Assembly: GCA_036925085.1 (NCBI GenBank)
Contig: JAUPFP010000032.1
Location: 124,001-188,000, forward strand
Source: Brachycybe producta
Taxonomy: Eukaryota > Arthropoda > Diplopoda > Playtdesmida > Andrognathidae
Reading direction: 5' to 3'
DNA: 64,000 nt
Part shown: one piece after another, positions 50,811-62,791 of the stretch
How the letters are laid out: each line of letters opens with the position of its first letter
Numbering within the stretch: position 1 is the first letter of the stretch
The notes under the pieces: generated by a model
Databases searched by the model: none
Seen by the model: only the letters and a program-made list of their open reading frames with translations
What the model was told of the DNA's origin: nothing
Position numbers and translations under genes: made by a program

Positions 50811-50925
50811 TGTACCAATCACGTTTTGGTATCAATCGAACAGTTTTTTTTTTCCAATATAAAACCACCTGATTAGAGGCTAGAACTCTCTAGTTTGACA
50901 ACTGATAGTAACCATACAAATCTAG

Positions 50926-51757
50926 CTTTAAGAGGCTGCAACCACAAAATTACTTCAAAAAATCTCCGCAAAGAGCGCTAGTATCGTTTTTCTATTGAGC
51001 CCTAGACCCAATGTTAAAGAAAAAAACGTTAATTTTTAAAATACACAGCAGTCGCGGCGGCAATATGTTTATTTTTCATATTTAAAGTTGTCCGACAATT
51101 TTGATGGTTCAAAGTGCAATGTGTACCGTTAATATATGCTGATCTAGTGATAGAATGACAAAAAATTGGTAAGTGCGGTTCTATTTTTAAAACTATTTCA
51201 AAATTGCGAATTTCTAACTCTTATGTTTTAGTAAACTGCATTGAGTATGCCCAAATAAGAAAAAAAAAACATCTATTAAAATGCTCGTAAAAATACGTAA
51301 AAATAATTTTAAAAAACCACAATTAAAACACAGTGAAGCCAACACATTGGCGCACGTGCTGATTTTTTTCTGTTTTTTTTTAAATTATTTTTACGTATTT
51401 TTACCAGCATTTTTAATTGATGTTTTTTGCTTTGTGAGCGCGTACTCAATGGAGTTTAACATGAGAAATAAAAATTCGCGATTTTGAAAGAGTTTTTAAA
51501 AAATAGAACCGCACTTACTAATTTTTTGTCATTCTATCACTCGATCAGCATATATTTCAGGTGCACATTGCACTTTGAACCATCAAAATTTCACGACTTT
51601 CAATATGAAAAATAATCATATTGCCGCCGCGACTGCTGTGTATTTTAAAAATTAACGTTTTTTTCTTTAACATCAGGTCTATGGGCTCAATAGAAAAACG
51701 ATGCTAGCGCTCTTTCCGAGATTTTTCGAAGTAATTTTGTGATGTAGCCTCAAGTTA
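50926..51757. mobile_element. Type F long foldback element, copy 3
   Basis: Starts CTTTAAGAGGCTG and ends GATGTAGCCTCAAG, with two arms of about 370 bp inverted around about 51340. At about 830 bp it is the longest of the four copies. Confidence 0.75.
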
Positions 51758-52261
51758 TTTAAAGGCAAGCTACGATTCGACCGATTATTTCTTATTTTCT
51801 GCTTGTTTTTTTTTTCTGTATGTGTGATCCCACCCTGTGGAAGGTGGGGGGGGGGCCTTAGTTACATTTTTTGTTTATAATGAATGCATCAAAAATGAAA
51901 AATCTTCATGAGTCACGACATGACGGATCCTTGTTTATTTTTCTGTCTGTTGTATACGACTGTCTTGTGTTTGGCGCATGTCTATTTTCTGTCTTGTTAC
52001 ATGTTCATTTCGTTGTTCTAGTCTGTAATTGTAAGCTAGCCAAGTGTGCGAGGGTGTGTTTGTTTATGTGGCCTTCTGGGTAACACCGATTGGGGAATTA
52101 CCTGAATTTACCGATGCAACCAAGTTACATGTTACCAAGTGGCTGTGTTCGGAAACTGAAGACTGATTTTCTTTTACTGTGCTGTAAAGAATTTATGATT
52201 TTCTATAGCGGTGACAGCGGGGTAGAAGTGAACCGTTTCTAATCGCTTTGGAGCCGATTTG

Positions 52262-52612
52262 ATCGGTACGGAACTGGTTCAGTGGGTTCGGGACCGGTTC
52301 AATGGGTTCGCGACCGGTTTAATGGGTTCGCGACCGGTTTAATGGGTTCGCGACTGGTTTAATGGGTTCGCGACCGGTTTAATGGGTTCGCGACCGGTTC
52401 AATGGGTTCGGGTTCGCGACCGGTTCAATGGGTTCGGGTCCGGTTCAATGGGTTCGGGTCCGGTTCAATGGGTTCGCGACCGGTTCAATGGGTTCGCGAC
52501 TGGTTCAATGGGTTCGCGACCGGTTCAATGGGTTCGGGTCCGGTTCAGTGGGTTCGGGTCCGGTTCAATGGGTTCGGGGCCGTTTCAGTCGGCTGGCGGC
52601 CGTTTCAGTCGG
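52262..52612. repeat. 20-bp minisatellite, ~17 copies
   Basis: Head-to-tail units of the form AATGGGTTCGCGACCGGTTC, with CGCGAC/CGGGTC and GGTTC/GGTTT variants in runs. The surrounding words match the GGTTC-rich repeat at 21558. Open frames here follow the repeat and are not genes. Confidence 0.9.
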
Positions 52613-52905
52613 TCGTTTTATTCGGCTTTATTGATATTAGCAAAATACTATACTTCTAATTTTTAAAAGACTACTTTTTTATGCAAGTTCGTTTTGTCGC
52701 GCCGAGCGCAGCCTGTTTTTTTTTCTGCGCGCGGTCACTGCGCCAATTTTTGAACGGCGTAGGATCCATGTGGCTGCCGATTTTATTTTGCTATCGGCTC
52801 CCACCTCTACTTGTAGTTTGTCTGGGGTTAACTATAACCTTGGTTAGGTAACTGCAGTTAATTTTTGTGGTGGAAATGGGGTAAACCAGTTAAATACTCA
52901 TTGTC

Positions 52906-53110
52906 ACAAGCATTTAGAAATCGGGACGAACACAAGTTGGCTCCGCCCTTTTTATGACGCCCGCCAACTTCTAATTGGTTTGTTGTGTGGTTCGACGTTG
53001 AAAAGGGCGGAGCATGTGACGTCAGACTACATAACCAACAAATTAGAAGTTGCGTTCGTCATAAAAATGGCGGAGCCAACTTATGTTCGTCCCGATTTCT
53101 AAATGCCTGT
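52906..53110. mobile_element. Type A MITE, 9-bp TSD with one mismatch
   Basis: Starts ACAAGCATTTAGAAATCGGG and ends CCCGATTTCTAAATGCCTGT; flanks CTCATTGTC and TTCATTGTC. TGACGTCA lies in the core. Confidence 0.8.
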
Positions 53111-53209
53111 TTCATTGTCTGCTTTGGATCGATTTATTGACTTAAGATGGTTTTATAATCAATCAGCTTCGATTCTCGAACTCTTTTGATTAATTCTGTC
53201 TTTCAGAAG

Positions 53210-53795
53210 AGTAAAATTAAGAGAAACTGGAAAATGTTTTAGAAACTAAAATGGCCGGGTAGCTCAATCACTTAAAAGGGTATTTCCGTGTTGACATCTT
53301 TCAAAATAAACTTTTTTTACGTGAAAACTCACATAAAAAGTTTATTTTGAAAGTTATCAACATGAAAATAAGTTTAAGGTGGTTGAATATATATTAATTT
53401 TGTTTTTGTCTCTCCAGATTGTCACTGCAGTGGCCTGTTATGTTCTATAGGAGGTCTCTTCTCTCCAACCCGCGTGTTTTGAGAAAATTTATATTTTTCA
53501 CGTGAACGTTTTTCAGAAGAAACTTTACGAAAAAATTCAAAGTGTTTTAGAAACTAGAATAGTTGGCGAAAATGCTAAAAGTTGTTTTATGATGATATCT
53601 TTCAAAAAAAAAACTTTTTATTACAGTTTGAAAAAAGGTCGAAAATAGTTTTTCATGAAATTTCAATGGAAAACCATAAATTACAAACTGAATTATAAAA
53701 TTATTTATTTTTTAAGATATTTACACGAAAGAACTTTTAGCATCATCGTTTACCATTCTAGTTTTGAAGGCAATTTGTATTATTTCATGTTATTA
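53210..53795. mobile_element. Type E element, inverted orientation
   Basis: A short palindromic portion (53210-53380 with GTTTTAGAAACTA) is followed by the long form in reverse order (CACTGCAGTGGC, AGGAGGTCTCTTCTC, GTTTTAGAAACTAGAATAG, CATTCTAGTTTTGAAGG). Confidence 0.55.
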
Positions 53796-53799
53796 ACAC

Positions 53800-54380
53800 T
53801 GTTGACAACAGGAATCACTTGCTAGTAACATTTTATTATCAATATCCTTTGACCGCGGACCGCCTTTAGAGCGGTCGCGAAAATGTCTGCTATTAACAAA
53901 GTTAGTAACAATATTATCAACATGTTAATGGAAAAAAGTAACAATTGCTGAAAGCAAATGTTATTGACAAAGGTTAATAGCAAAATATCGTTTCTAGAGA
54001 CTTAACAATGTTAATAGCAAATGTTACCAACAAATGTTGATAATAAAGTTAATAGCAAAATGTTATTAACATTTCTAGAGACTTTTAACAATGTTAATAG
54101 GAAATGTTACCAACAAATGTTAATAATAAAGTTAATAGCAAAATGTTATTAACATTTCTAGAGAATTTTAACAATGTTAATAGCAAATGTTATCAAAATT
54201 TGTTGCTAGCAAAATGTTATTAACATTTCTAGAAACGCTTAACAATGTTAATAACAAATGTTGATAAAAGTTAATCACATTTCATAGGCATAGGAAATGT
54301 GATTAACTTTTATCAACATTTGTTATTAACATTGTTAATATTTAAAAAAAAACATTGCTAATAACACGTGTTTTCGCAAT
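53800..54380. repeat. Type D repeat block
   Basis: Contains GAGCGGTCGCGAAAATG, repeated AATAGCAAAATGTTATTAAC with AACATTTCTAGAG, and an internal palindrome at about 54258-54340 (AACTTTTATCAACATTTG and its inverse). Confidence 0.65.
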
Positions 54381-54814
54381 GTTACCGCTGTAACGCGACG
54401 GAAAGCAGAAATGTAGCAAACATTTAATTTCAAACCATTTATTTATTTTCTGCATTTTTAATGTATGTGGGATTCAGGCTTGATTCTCATACTGTCACTT
54501 TTTAACTAATTATTATTTTTTTGGTTAAAAAATGATTGCATTTCTCGTAATACCTTTACACCTTTTATATGGCGTGGGTGGTGGTGGCGGCGGTGCTCAT
54601 GACGACATTTGTGACGTCAGTGGTGTGTTCCAAGTGACACAAACACCCACAGCTATTTTATCTTTCAAATGCAAATGAAGCCAAAAATAATTGTGGCGAT
54701 AATATATTTATATAATAATTTGACCATATGGTAGGGAGATAGTACGGAGCACTGTTGAGGACATCAATTATTCTTTTTTTTTTATCTCGTCCGGACATAC
54801 AGACGTCTCTCTGT

Positions 54815-54990
54815 CCAATGCTCAGCACTAACTTTTCGTTTGATCCGCCCTTTATGAGCGTCAGACCAATTAGAAATTGAAAAATGGGCGCGGCTTGTGA
54901 CATCATACCAAATAACAAACCAATTAGAAGTTGCCGTTTCTCATGAAAGGGCGGGGCAAACGACTGTCTTCTACTGAGCACACTTGGCCT
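54815..54990. mobile_element. Type B foldback MITE, degraded
   Basis: Left GCTCAGCACTAACTTTTCG and right CTACTGAGCACACTTGGCC, with the type B core (CGCCCTTTATGAGCGTCAGACC, shortened). The ends are imperfect. Confidence 0.5.
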
Positions 54991-55039
54991 GCGCTGCATG
55001 CCGATTGCAGTGCCATCTACTGTATACCAGTTTTTTGAG

Positions 55040-55219
55040 ACAGGCAAGTGTGTTCAGCAAGATGCAGTCGTTTGCCCCGCCCCCTTTATGAGGAACGGCA
55101 ACTTCTAATTGTTTTTTTTGTCTGACGTCATATGCTCCGCCCTTTTCAATTTCTATTTGGTTTGACGCTCATAAAAGGGCGGGGCAAACGACTGCACCTT
55201 GCTGAGCACACTTGCCTGT
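55040..55219. mobile_element. Type B MITE with imperfect 9-bp TSD
   Basis: Starts ACAGGCAAGTGTGTTCAGC and ends GCTGAGCACACTTGCCTGT; flanks TTTTTTGAG and GTTTCTGAG. Core CTGACGTCATATG and GCTCCGCCC. Confidence 0.75.
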
Positions 55220-55229
55220 GTTTCTGAGA

Positions 55230-56040
55230 ACTTTTTAAACGTCCCTCGTACAGGATGCTCTTGTTAGCTTTGTTCTGAGAGTGAGTCTAGAAAATGTGTT
55301 CATTCAACTTATGATTATTTATTCAAAGTAAAACTATTTTTTTGCTCAAAGGAATTTCATCCAATGATATCCGACTTCGTCTAAATCCAACTCCCTTCCC
55401 TCCCCCACCCACCCCACACACACGACTCCCCCTCGCCCAAATAAAAAAAATTTCGGCAGATTTTTCAAGCTTTTTAATTTACAAATGATTCAAATTAGGT
55501 GAATCTTTTTAGACATTTTTTCCCTAAAAAATTTTTTTACCCCCAAAAATAAACATCTTAAGCTTGAAGCGTCTAAAAGAATTTGGATTTTTTTTTCCAT
55601 TGGAATTAGGTCTCTAACAGTTCTCGTTGTTGTAGGTCAGGTACACATGAGAACGCTGACCTAGTCACTTAGCCATTTATTTCATGTTAAAGTAAAAAAG
55701 GAGCGAGATGAGAAAGAGCGCCTAAGTAGCGCAAATGGTTGGTTGGTGGCCAACCTTTTTTGCTAACAGCGCCTCGTAAGAAAAACAATTTCAATGTCTA
55801 CAATAATAAAATATTTATTTTTAGCAATAATTTATAGAAATTTCTTGTATACATTTTTAATTAGTTAAAATCTTAATTAAGAATTTGACGTTTTAAGTAT
55901 TTTATTTTTCCAATTTAAAGAAGTTTGCTTCTAAATTTGGTCATATTAATATAATTATTTGTAAAAATTAAAAAAAATGTTAAATTATTTGAACGTTTTT
56001 AATTATTTTAAAATTTTCTGGCGGAAAAATATGGTTTTTG
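55230..56040. other. AT-rich intergenic, nothing recognised
   Basis: A pyrimidine-rich patch at about 55390-55440 and AT-rich sequence. No gene, tandem repeat or transposon end seen. Confidence 0.3.
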
Positions 56041-56051
56041 TTTTTCATAGC

Positions 56052-56101
56052 ATTGAGAAAAATCGTAGGGGTTATTTTAGTAAAAATAACCCCTACGATT
56101 T
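56052..56101. repeat. Near-perfect hairpin, ~24-bp arms
   Basis: AAAATCGTAGGGGTTATTTT and its inverse are separated by a very short loop. It adjoins an A-rich tandem repeat (GCAAAAAAAATTATTTTTAA and ATGCAACAAAAAAAATC units, about 56104-56340). Confidence 0.75.
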
Positions 56102-56599
56102 TTCTTTTAAGCAAAAAAAATTATTTTTAAGCAAAAAAAATTATTTTTAAGCAAAAAAAATCATTTTTATGCAACAAAAAAAATCATTTTTATGCAACAA
56201 AAAAAATCATTTTTATGCAACAAAAAAAATCATTTTTATGCAACAAAAAAATCATTTTTGCTAAAAAAATCATTTTTATGCTAAAATTAAATTCATTTTT
56301 GCTAAAAAGAAATGAAACTCATTTTTGCTAAAAATAATTTCATTTTAAAAAAAATGTTCAAAATTCTAAAAAAAATAGAAACTTTTTATAAAGTGAAATA
56401 ACATTAAATTTTATCCTAAACAAATTACCATTTTTTTCCGAAAATATCAAAGAAATATTTCTTTCTTTCTTTTAAAAAGCATCAAAGAAAGTCATGAATA
56501 CAACAAAAAATAACAAAGAAATTCACGTTTTTTCTTAAAATAATTTAGTCTTATATAAAAGCGTAGAAATTTTCAATTATTCTAAATTCTTATAAATTA

Positions 56600-57045
56600 A
56601 AATTAAAGTTAAATTAAAGTTAAATTAAAATAAAATAAATTAAAACTTAAATTAAAACTTAAATTAAAATAAAATAAGTTAAAATAAAATAAGTTAAAAT
56701 AAAATAAGTTAAAATAAAATAAGTTAAAATAAAATAAGTTAAAATAAAATAAGTTAAAATAAAATAAGTTAAAATTAAATAAGTTAAAATTAAATAAGTT
56801 AAAATTAAATAAGTTAAAATTAAATAAGTTAAAATTAAATAAGTTAAAATAAAATAAGTTAAAATAAAATAAGTTAAAATTAAATAAGTTAAAATTAAAT
56901 AAGTTAAAATTAAATAAGTTAAAATTAAATAAGTTAAAATTAAATAAGTTAAAATTAAATAAGTTAAAATTAAATAAGTTAAAATTAAATAAGTTAAAAT
57001 TAAATAAGTTAAAATTAAATAAGTTAAAATTAAATAAATTCAAAA
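56600..57045. repeat. 15-bp AT minisatellite, ~29 copies, two variants
   Basis: Head-to-tail units of TTAAAATAAAATAAG or TTAAAATTAAATAAG. The two variants occur in blocks rather than mixed, which suggests block-wise duplication. The long minus-strand open frame (N, L, F and Y only) is an artefact. Confidence 0.9.
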
Positions 57046-57164
57046 TTTTTAAAATTAAATTTTTAATTAAATATGACTTTTTTTAATAATTATTACAATA
57101 TTAAAGTTTCTGCTATTTTTTTCTTTATCTTAGAAAATTGTAAATTGCCGCTTTTTTTTTACAA

Positions 57165-57490
57165 AATGAAGAGAAACTAGAAAGTGTTTTAGAAACTAGG
57201 AGTAGCTCAATCACTTAATTGTGTTTTCTTGGCGATATCTTTCAAAATAAACTTTTTATGCGTGTTTGAGTTTAACCCATCGGCCAACGTGTGAACCTGG
57301 CGATATTCTTTAATTTGTATCCAAAAAAAAAAGTTTATTTTGAAAGATATCAACATGATTGAGCTACCCTTCTATTTCCTCTGAAAAACAAGAATAGTTA
57401 TCTAAAAAAAGTTTATTTTGAAAGATATGAAACACGAAAATTACTCTTCAGTGATATTGAGTTACCCTTCTAGTTTCTAAAACACTTCGA
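57165..57490. mobile_element. Type E palindrome
   Basis: Left AAAATGAAGAGAAACTAG with GTTTTAGAAACTAGG, and right CCTTCTAGTTTCTAAAACAC; inside, AAAGTTTATTTTGAAAG in both orientations. Confidence 0.6.
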
Positions 57491-57599
57491 ATAATGAAAG
57501 GCGGTCGAAAGAAAAAATGAGAAAAAGTTTTATTCAAGATATTATTTAATGTAAATTCCACTTGTGATTATGTTTCAAAGCAAATCTCGATTGTCGCAA

Positions 57600-58246
57600 A
57601 ATCGCAAAATTACTTCGAAAAATCTCCACAAAGACCGCTAGCATCGTTTTTCTATTGAGCCCATAGACCTGATGTTAAAGAAAAAAACGTTAATTTTTAA
57701 AAATACACAGTAGCGGCGGCAATATGTTTATTTTTCATATTTAAAGTTGTCCAATTTTGGTAGTTCAAAGTGCAATGTGCACCTTAAATGTATGCTGATC
57801 GAGTGATAGAAAGACAAAAAATTGGGAAGTGAATAAAAAATATTTCAAAATCGCGAGTTTCTATTTCTCATGTTAAACTCCATTGAGTATGCGCTTGTAA
57901 GCAAAAAGCATCTATTAAAATATGGATGTTTTTTGCTTACAAGCGCATACTCAATGGAGTTTAACATGAGAAATAGAAACTCGCGATTTTGAAATATTTT
58001 TAATCACTTCCCAATTTTTTGTCATTCTATCACTCGATCAGCATACATTTAAGGTGCACATTGAACTACCAAAATTGGACAACTTTAAATATGAAAAATA
58101 AACATATTGCCGCCGCAACTGTGTGTATTTTAAAAATTAAACATTTTTTTCTTTAACATCGGGTCTATGGACTGAATAGAAAAACGACGCTAGCGCTCTT
58201 TGTGGAGATTTTTCAAAGTAATTTTGCGATGTGTAGCCTCTTAAAA
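57600..58246. mobile_element. Type F long foldback element, copy 4
   Basis: Arms of about 310 bp are almost perfectly inverted around 57920 (ATGGATGTTTTTTGCTTAC at the centre). The best-matched arms of the four copies, so perhaps the youngest. Confidence 0.8.
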
Positions 58247-58249
58247 TAG

Positions 58250-58850
58250 CAGCAGACGCGCAAAAACCCCTTGAGGGCAATGAACTTTGCCTTTCGTTTG
58301 ACTTCCGCACTTGCTCACAAAGAGAGAAAATGATGCTACCTTTTACACGTATATACAGCCAGCCTTCAAAGGTAGCAAGCCATGACGTCATGCAAGGCTG
58401 ACCATGCCTTAATTGAGAGAGAAGAAGGGGAGCCAAACATTTTTCTCGCGTGCCAGTCGTTGGTTAACGTAAAGGGAGGCAGGTAGGGTGGTTGAAAAAT
58501 GGGGGGGGGCATTTTATGTTGTTACTGACCCCCTCCTCCCCCCCCCCCAATATAATTTTGGCTTGTTTACAATCGTCATTGAAACTGTTGCAAAAAAAAA
58601 TGTTATCTTTTTTTTTTTGGTTGAAAAAGTGTCTTCGCCCTTTATGCTATTTAGATATATGGGTGTGGAATGTGTACTCATTTCGCTTTGGTCAGTCAGT
58701 GGGATGCTTCCGTCTTGTCGTCGTCCTTCTTCTTCTCCATAGGGATTTTTCTCTCTCTCTCTCTATTGTGTCTTGTGTGTTTGTGAAATGACTTACTAAT
58801 TCTTTTTAAATATTATTTAAAATTATCCATTAATTTTTATTTTTCTTAAA
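58250..58850. other. Intergenic, low complexity
   Basis: Runs of G (58500), C (58540) and CT (58750) in sequence without recognised genes or repeats. Confidence 0.3.
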
Positions 58851-58853
58851 AAA

Positions 58854-58909
58854 ATGGCTAAACTTGTGGGATATTTCGTGTATTTTCTGAAGGGGTTTAT
58901 GTTTCTCAG
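58854..58909 (+). CDS. Possible first coding exon, unidentified
   Basis: An ATG opens 18 codons of hydrophobic sequence (MAKLVGYFVYFLKGFMFL) followed by the strong donor CAGgtaagt. This could be the start of a small membrane or secreted protein. No downstream exon was found before 64000, so it may be chance. Confidence 0.2.
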
Positions 58910-58964
58910 GTAAGTTTGTGTGGTTTTTTTTCTTTTCTGGGTAGTTTTATGCAGAGTTGGAATG

Positions 58965-59800
58965 AAAAATTAAATTGTTTTTGAAACTAGAATGGTCAAA
59001 GATGAGCCTAAACAAAATTTGAGAGTGATATCTTAAAAAATAAACATTTTATAGCTGTTTGAAAAAATGACCCGTTTTTCATGAATCATAAAAAGTTTAT
59101 TTTGAAAGATATCATCATTCCGACTATTCTAGTTTCTAAAACACTTTGAATTTTTTCGTTATGTTTTTTCTGGAAAACGTTCACGTGATAAATGTGAATT
59201 TTTCTCAACCAAAAAAAAACCAATCTGACAACAACGAAATAAATATAAAGCCACCTTAGGTGGCACAATAGATATTTATTTTGTTTTTGTCTTCCTAACC
59301 TCCAGATGGCGCGCCTGCACTGTCTATTACGTTCTACAGGAGATCTCTTCCCATCCACCTTTGGTTTTGAGAAAATTTATATTTTTCACGTGAACGTTTT
59401 TCAGGAGGAATAACGAAAAAATTCAAACTGTTTTAGAAACTAGAATAGTTTGTGATAATGCTAAAAGTATTTTCATGATATCATCTTTCAAAATAAACTT
59501 TTTATGACGGTTTAAAAAATAGGCGATAATTTTTTCATGAAATGTCAATGGGGGAAAAAAACCGAAAAGCGGGGTTTTTTCAAACTGAACTATAAAATCG
59601 TTTATTTTTTAAGATACTGTCATGAAAAAAAAAACGTTTAGTATAGTCATTTACCATTCTAGTTTTGAAAACAATTTGAATTTTTTCATAAGTTGTTTCT
59701 AAAAGACGTTTTTGCGCGCAAATTTTATCCAGAAACGTCTATGGAGCTTAGCATTAACCGCGGCAGTGGCGCCATCTGGAGGACCTGTATTTTTTCGCGC
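58965..59800. mobile_element. Type E elements, fused or nested
   Basis: A forward fragment (58970-59170, CTAGAATGGTCAAAG to CTAGTTTCTAAAACAC) and a reversed longer copy (59230-59790, with CCAGATGGCGCGCC, GTTTTAGAAACTAGAATAG and CAGTGGCGCCATCTGG). Confidence 0.5.
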
Positions 59801-60475
59801 ATGTGGGATCGGGGCTTTTAACTTTGTATGCTTCAGTTTAGCATATAGCGTGCCTGAAGTACTTGGATTTTCCTATTGTGTGACGGCCTATTGGTGGCGT
59901 ATTGATCAGGTTTAGGATCGATGATGTCATATTTGTCTATTGTGATATAACTAGATAAATATTTAAAAAAAGGGGTTTGAGAGAGTCACAAAGTCCAGCG
60001 CCGATTCGGAACATAAAACATAACTGTAGAGGATTTGTCAAACTTCATCTCGATCGATAATTATCATGTCAGCCACGAGATGGCGCTGCATTATTATGGA
60101 AGTGAGGTGGTGGGGAGATCATTTTCAGAAAAGAAACATAAGAATGTCTTATGACAGTCAATTAGCATAATATCTAGCTCATAAGTTCAAAACAAAACAT
60201 TGTATGATATATTGTCATATCTTTGACTGTTATATTAAGCATAATATGACAGATCATAAACAGTGACATCATAACATGTGATTGTCACATTTTAATGATT
60301 TTTTTTTCTTTCTTCTTCTGTAATTATAGTAATAATAATAATAGGATGTCATTTCATGTGATTATCTGTCGTAAAGATAGTATACACATATGATAGAATT
60401 TGTCATTTGAAAATGTTTTCTAATTTGGACATGTGATTGTTACGAAGTTATGTCGTAAATTATGAGATTTTAGCC
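59800..60475. other. Intergenic, unassigned
   Basis: AT-rich with scattered TGACAG/CTGTCA words; no gene or complete element. Confidence 0.25.
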
Positions 60476-60479
60476 TGCG

Positions 60480-60541
60480 ATAAGACTGTCCTATGACAGT
60501 AAATTATGAGTCATAATTTACTGTCACAGGATAGTCTTATC
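60480..60541. repeat. Hairpin with ~29-bp arms
   Basis: ATAAGACTGTCCTATGACAG and TAAATTATGA are followed by an inverted copy with one or two mismatches. Confidence 0.65.
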
Positions 60542-60544
60542 TCA

Positions 60545-61240
60545 TTACTTCCTCAATGACTTAAGGGTATTTTCATTTTGATGTTTCAAAATAAACTTTT
60601 TACAAAAAGCTTATTTTGAAAGATAACATGAAAATTACCTGTAAGTGATTGAGTTGCCCTTCTAGTTTCTAGAATGCCGTCTTAATTTCTCTTCGTTTTG
60701 CGTTTTTGAGAGGCGCCCTGCACTTTAAAACTACCTTAAGATGACTGAATAGATATTTATTTTGCTTTTGTCTCCCACTGGATGGCGCCACTGCAGTTTC
60801 AAAATTTTTTTTAGAAACATTGCGAAAAAGATTCAAATTGTTTTCAAAACTAGAATGGTAAGATTATGCTAAAAGTATTTTAATTGCATTATCTTAAAAA
60901 GTAAACGATTTCATAGTTCAGTTTGAAAAATGATCCGTTTTTTTTTTGTTTTTTTTTTCATTGAAATTTTCATGAAAAAACTATTTTCGGTCATTTTTTA
61001 AAGTTGTCATAAATAGTTTATTTTGAAAGATATCATAAATAGTTTATTTTGAAAGATATCATAAAATAACTTTTAAAGATATCATAAAATAACTTAAGCA
61101 TTATCACTGACTATTCTAGTTTCTAAAACATTTTGAAAAACTCCTGGAAAACGTTCGCTTGAAAAATAGAAATTTTCTAAATTAATGGCGCGCCATCTGT
61201 GGGGGAGAGATGAAAATAAAATAAATATCTCCTCAGCCAC
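60545..61240. mobile_element. Type E fragments
   Basis: A short palindrome (60545-60705) is followed by a longer copy (60735-61240). In the latter, GTTTATTTTGAAAGATATCAT is locally duplicated two to three times at about 61015-61090. Confidence 0.5.
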
Positions 61241-61254
61241 CTTCAATTTTAAGT

Positions 61255-61565
61255 GTCACGTGATCAAAACTACAAAATGAAAGATGCATCTTAAGACACA
61301 TGCATTAGAAATTAGAATTAGAATTTCTTTTGCTCCGCCCTTGTATGACTTCAGGATAAGTTACATACCAATCAGAAATTGATTAGTCATAAAAGGGCGG
61401 AGCAAAAGAAATTCTAATGCTGGGCACAATTGCATGTGTCTTAAGATGCATTTTTCATTTTGTAGTTTTGATCACGTGATGATCACAAAATGTCTTAAGA
61501 TGCATTTTTCATTTTGTAGTTTTGATCACGTGATGATCACAAAATGTCTTAAGACCAACCCAGGT
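61255..61565. repeat. Composite repeat with duplicated 54-bp segment
   Basis: GTTTTGATCACGTGATGATC and TGTCTTAAGATGCATTTTTC are tandemly duplicated (about 61440-61555). An inverted partner lies at about 61258-61300. Between them is a type B-like foldback (61310-61435). Confidence 0.55.
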
Positions 61566-61570
61566 TTTAG

Positions 61571-61943
61571 AACAGGCAGTTCTTCTGCCCAGCTCTAAGT
61601 TTTCGTTTGCCCCGCCCTTTTATGAGCATCATCAATTTCTAATTGGTTGATATTTGGTCTGACACTCATAAAAGGACGGGGCAAACTAAAAGACAGGCAA
61701 TTAGAAAACGGGATCAACAGACGTTGGCTCCCCCCCTTTTTATGATGAATGCAACTTGTAATTGGTTGGTTATTTAGTCTGACGTCACATGCGCCGCCCT
61801 TTTCAACGTCATCAGACTACATAATCAACCAATTAGAAGTTGCCATTCGTCATAAAAACGAATCTGTTTATCGAGTTTAACGAGTCTGTTTATCCCGTTT
61901 TCTAATTGCCAGTAACTAAAAGTTTGTGCTGGGCAGAGAGAGA
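61571..61943. mobile_element. Type B-like MITE split by a type A MITE
   Basis: Left AACAGGCAGTTCTTCTGCCC and right TTTGTGCTGGGCAGAG flank, in order, a type B core and the type A insertion at 61693-61913, whose 9-bp target duplication AACTAAAAG lies within the type B arm. Confidence 0.65.
61693..61913. mobile_element. Type A MITE with perfect 9-bp TSD
   Basis: Starts ACAGGCAATTAGAAAAC and ends GTTTTCTAATTGCCAGT; flanked by AACTAAAAG on both sides. Core CTGACGTCACATG. Confidence 0.85.
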
Positions 61944-62109
61944 ACAGATAGTTAGAAATAAGTGAAAACTTCAGTTGGCTCCGCCCTTGTTATGACGACT
62001 GGCAACTTCTAATTGGCTGGTTATGTAGTCTGACGTTGAATAACCAGCCAATTAGAAGTTGCCAGTCGTTCTAACAAACTGAAGTTTTCACCTATTTCTA
62101 ACTGCCTGT
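61944..62109. mobile_element. Type A MITE, short copy
   Basis: Starts ACAGATAGTTAGAAATAAG and ends TATTTCTAACTGCCTGT, 166 bp. The central GC-box/CRE part is deleted. Confidence 0.65.
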
Positions 62110-62556
62110 GGGTTTTAGATGCATCTTTCATTTCGTAGTTTTTTTTTGCCACAAGATGGCGCCAGGTGTTATTTTATATTTAAGTAAAACGTGACCTACT
62201 ATTTATTCTAATGGTAATTCTTCTCAAAATATTTGTCTATGAGAGAAGCTTTAGTAAAAGATGCAATATTAAACAGATTATCTTGTAGAGTTGTATGTAA
62301 ATAGTGTTCATTAATTGCTTATAAATTACTAATGTTGATGTGCATTTGTTACATGCAAATTAGGGTGAACCCCATTTATTATTGACTTGAATGAATCTTC
62401 TCCTCCATATTGTTTGATATGGGAACTGCTAGTGTTACGGATGGTTCACACATGCAGAAAAACAATCTACATAGAGGGGCGCCATAGGAAGAATACTTTT
62501 GCGTAAATGCAAGGTAGATGGCGCCAGCCTCCACTTGCCAATTAGTTTGAAATCGG

Positions 62557-62660
62557 AGGCAAGTGTGCCCAGCACTAAAATTTGGTTTGCCCCGCCCTTT
62601 TATGGTATCAGACCAAGTAATAAAATAATTAGAAATTGATGGCGCTCATTATCAGCACGT
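62557..62660. mobile_element. Truncated type B MITE
   Basis: Left tip GAGGCAAGTGTGCCCAGCA and part of the core; the right end is missing after GGCGCTCATTATC. Confidence 0.5.
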
Positions 62661-62791
62661 GACAAACTTACGTGGAACATATAAGAGAGAACACGTGGAG
62701 AAATAGTGACGCAAATTAAGTTTGTGCCAGTGCTGTAACGCTAATCTTAGATGTATGGATGTGATTAATTAGACTTTGATATCTCAATGAA

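Noticed and set aside
52382-52666. Three overlapping ORFs with glycine/serine repeats
   Set aside because: Product of the 20-bp minisatellite read in three frames.
56609-57043. 144-codon minus-strand ORF made of N, L, F and Y
   Set aside because: Product of the 15-bp AT satellite.
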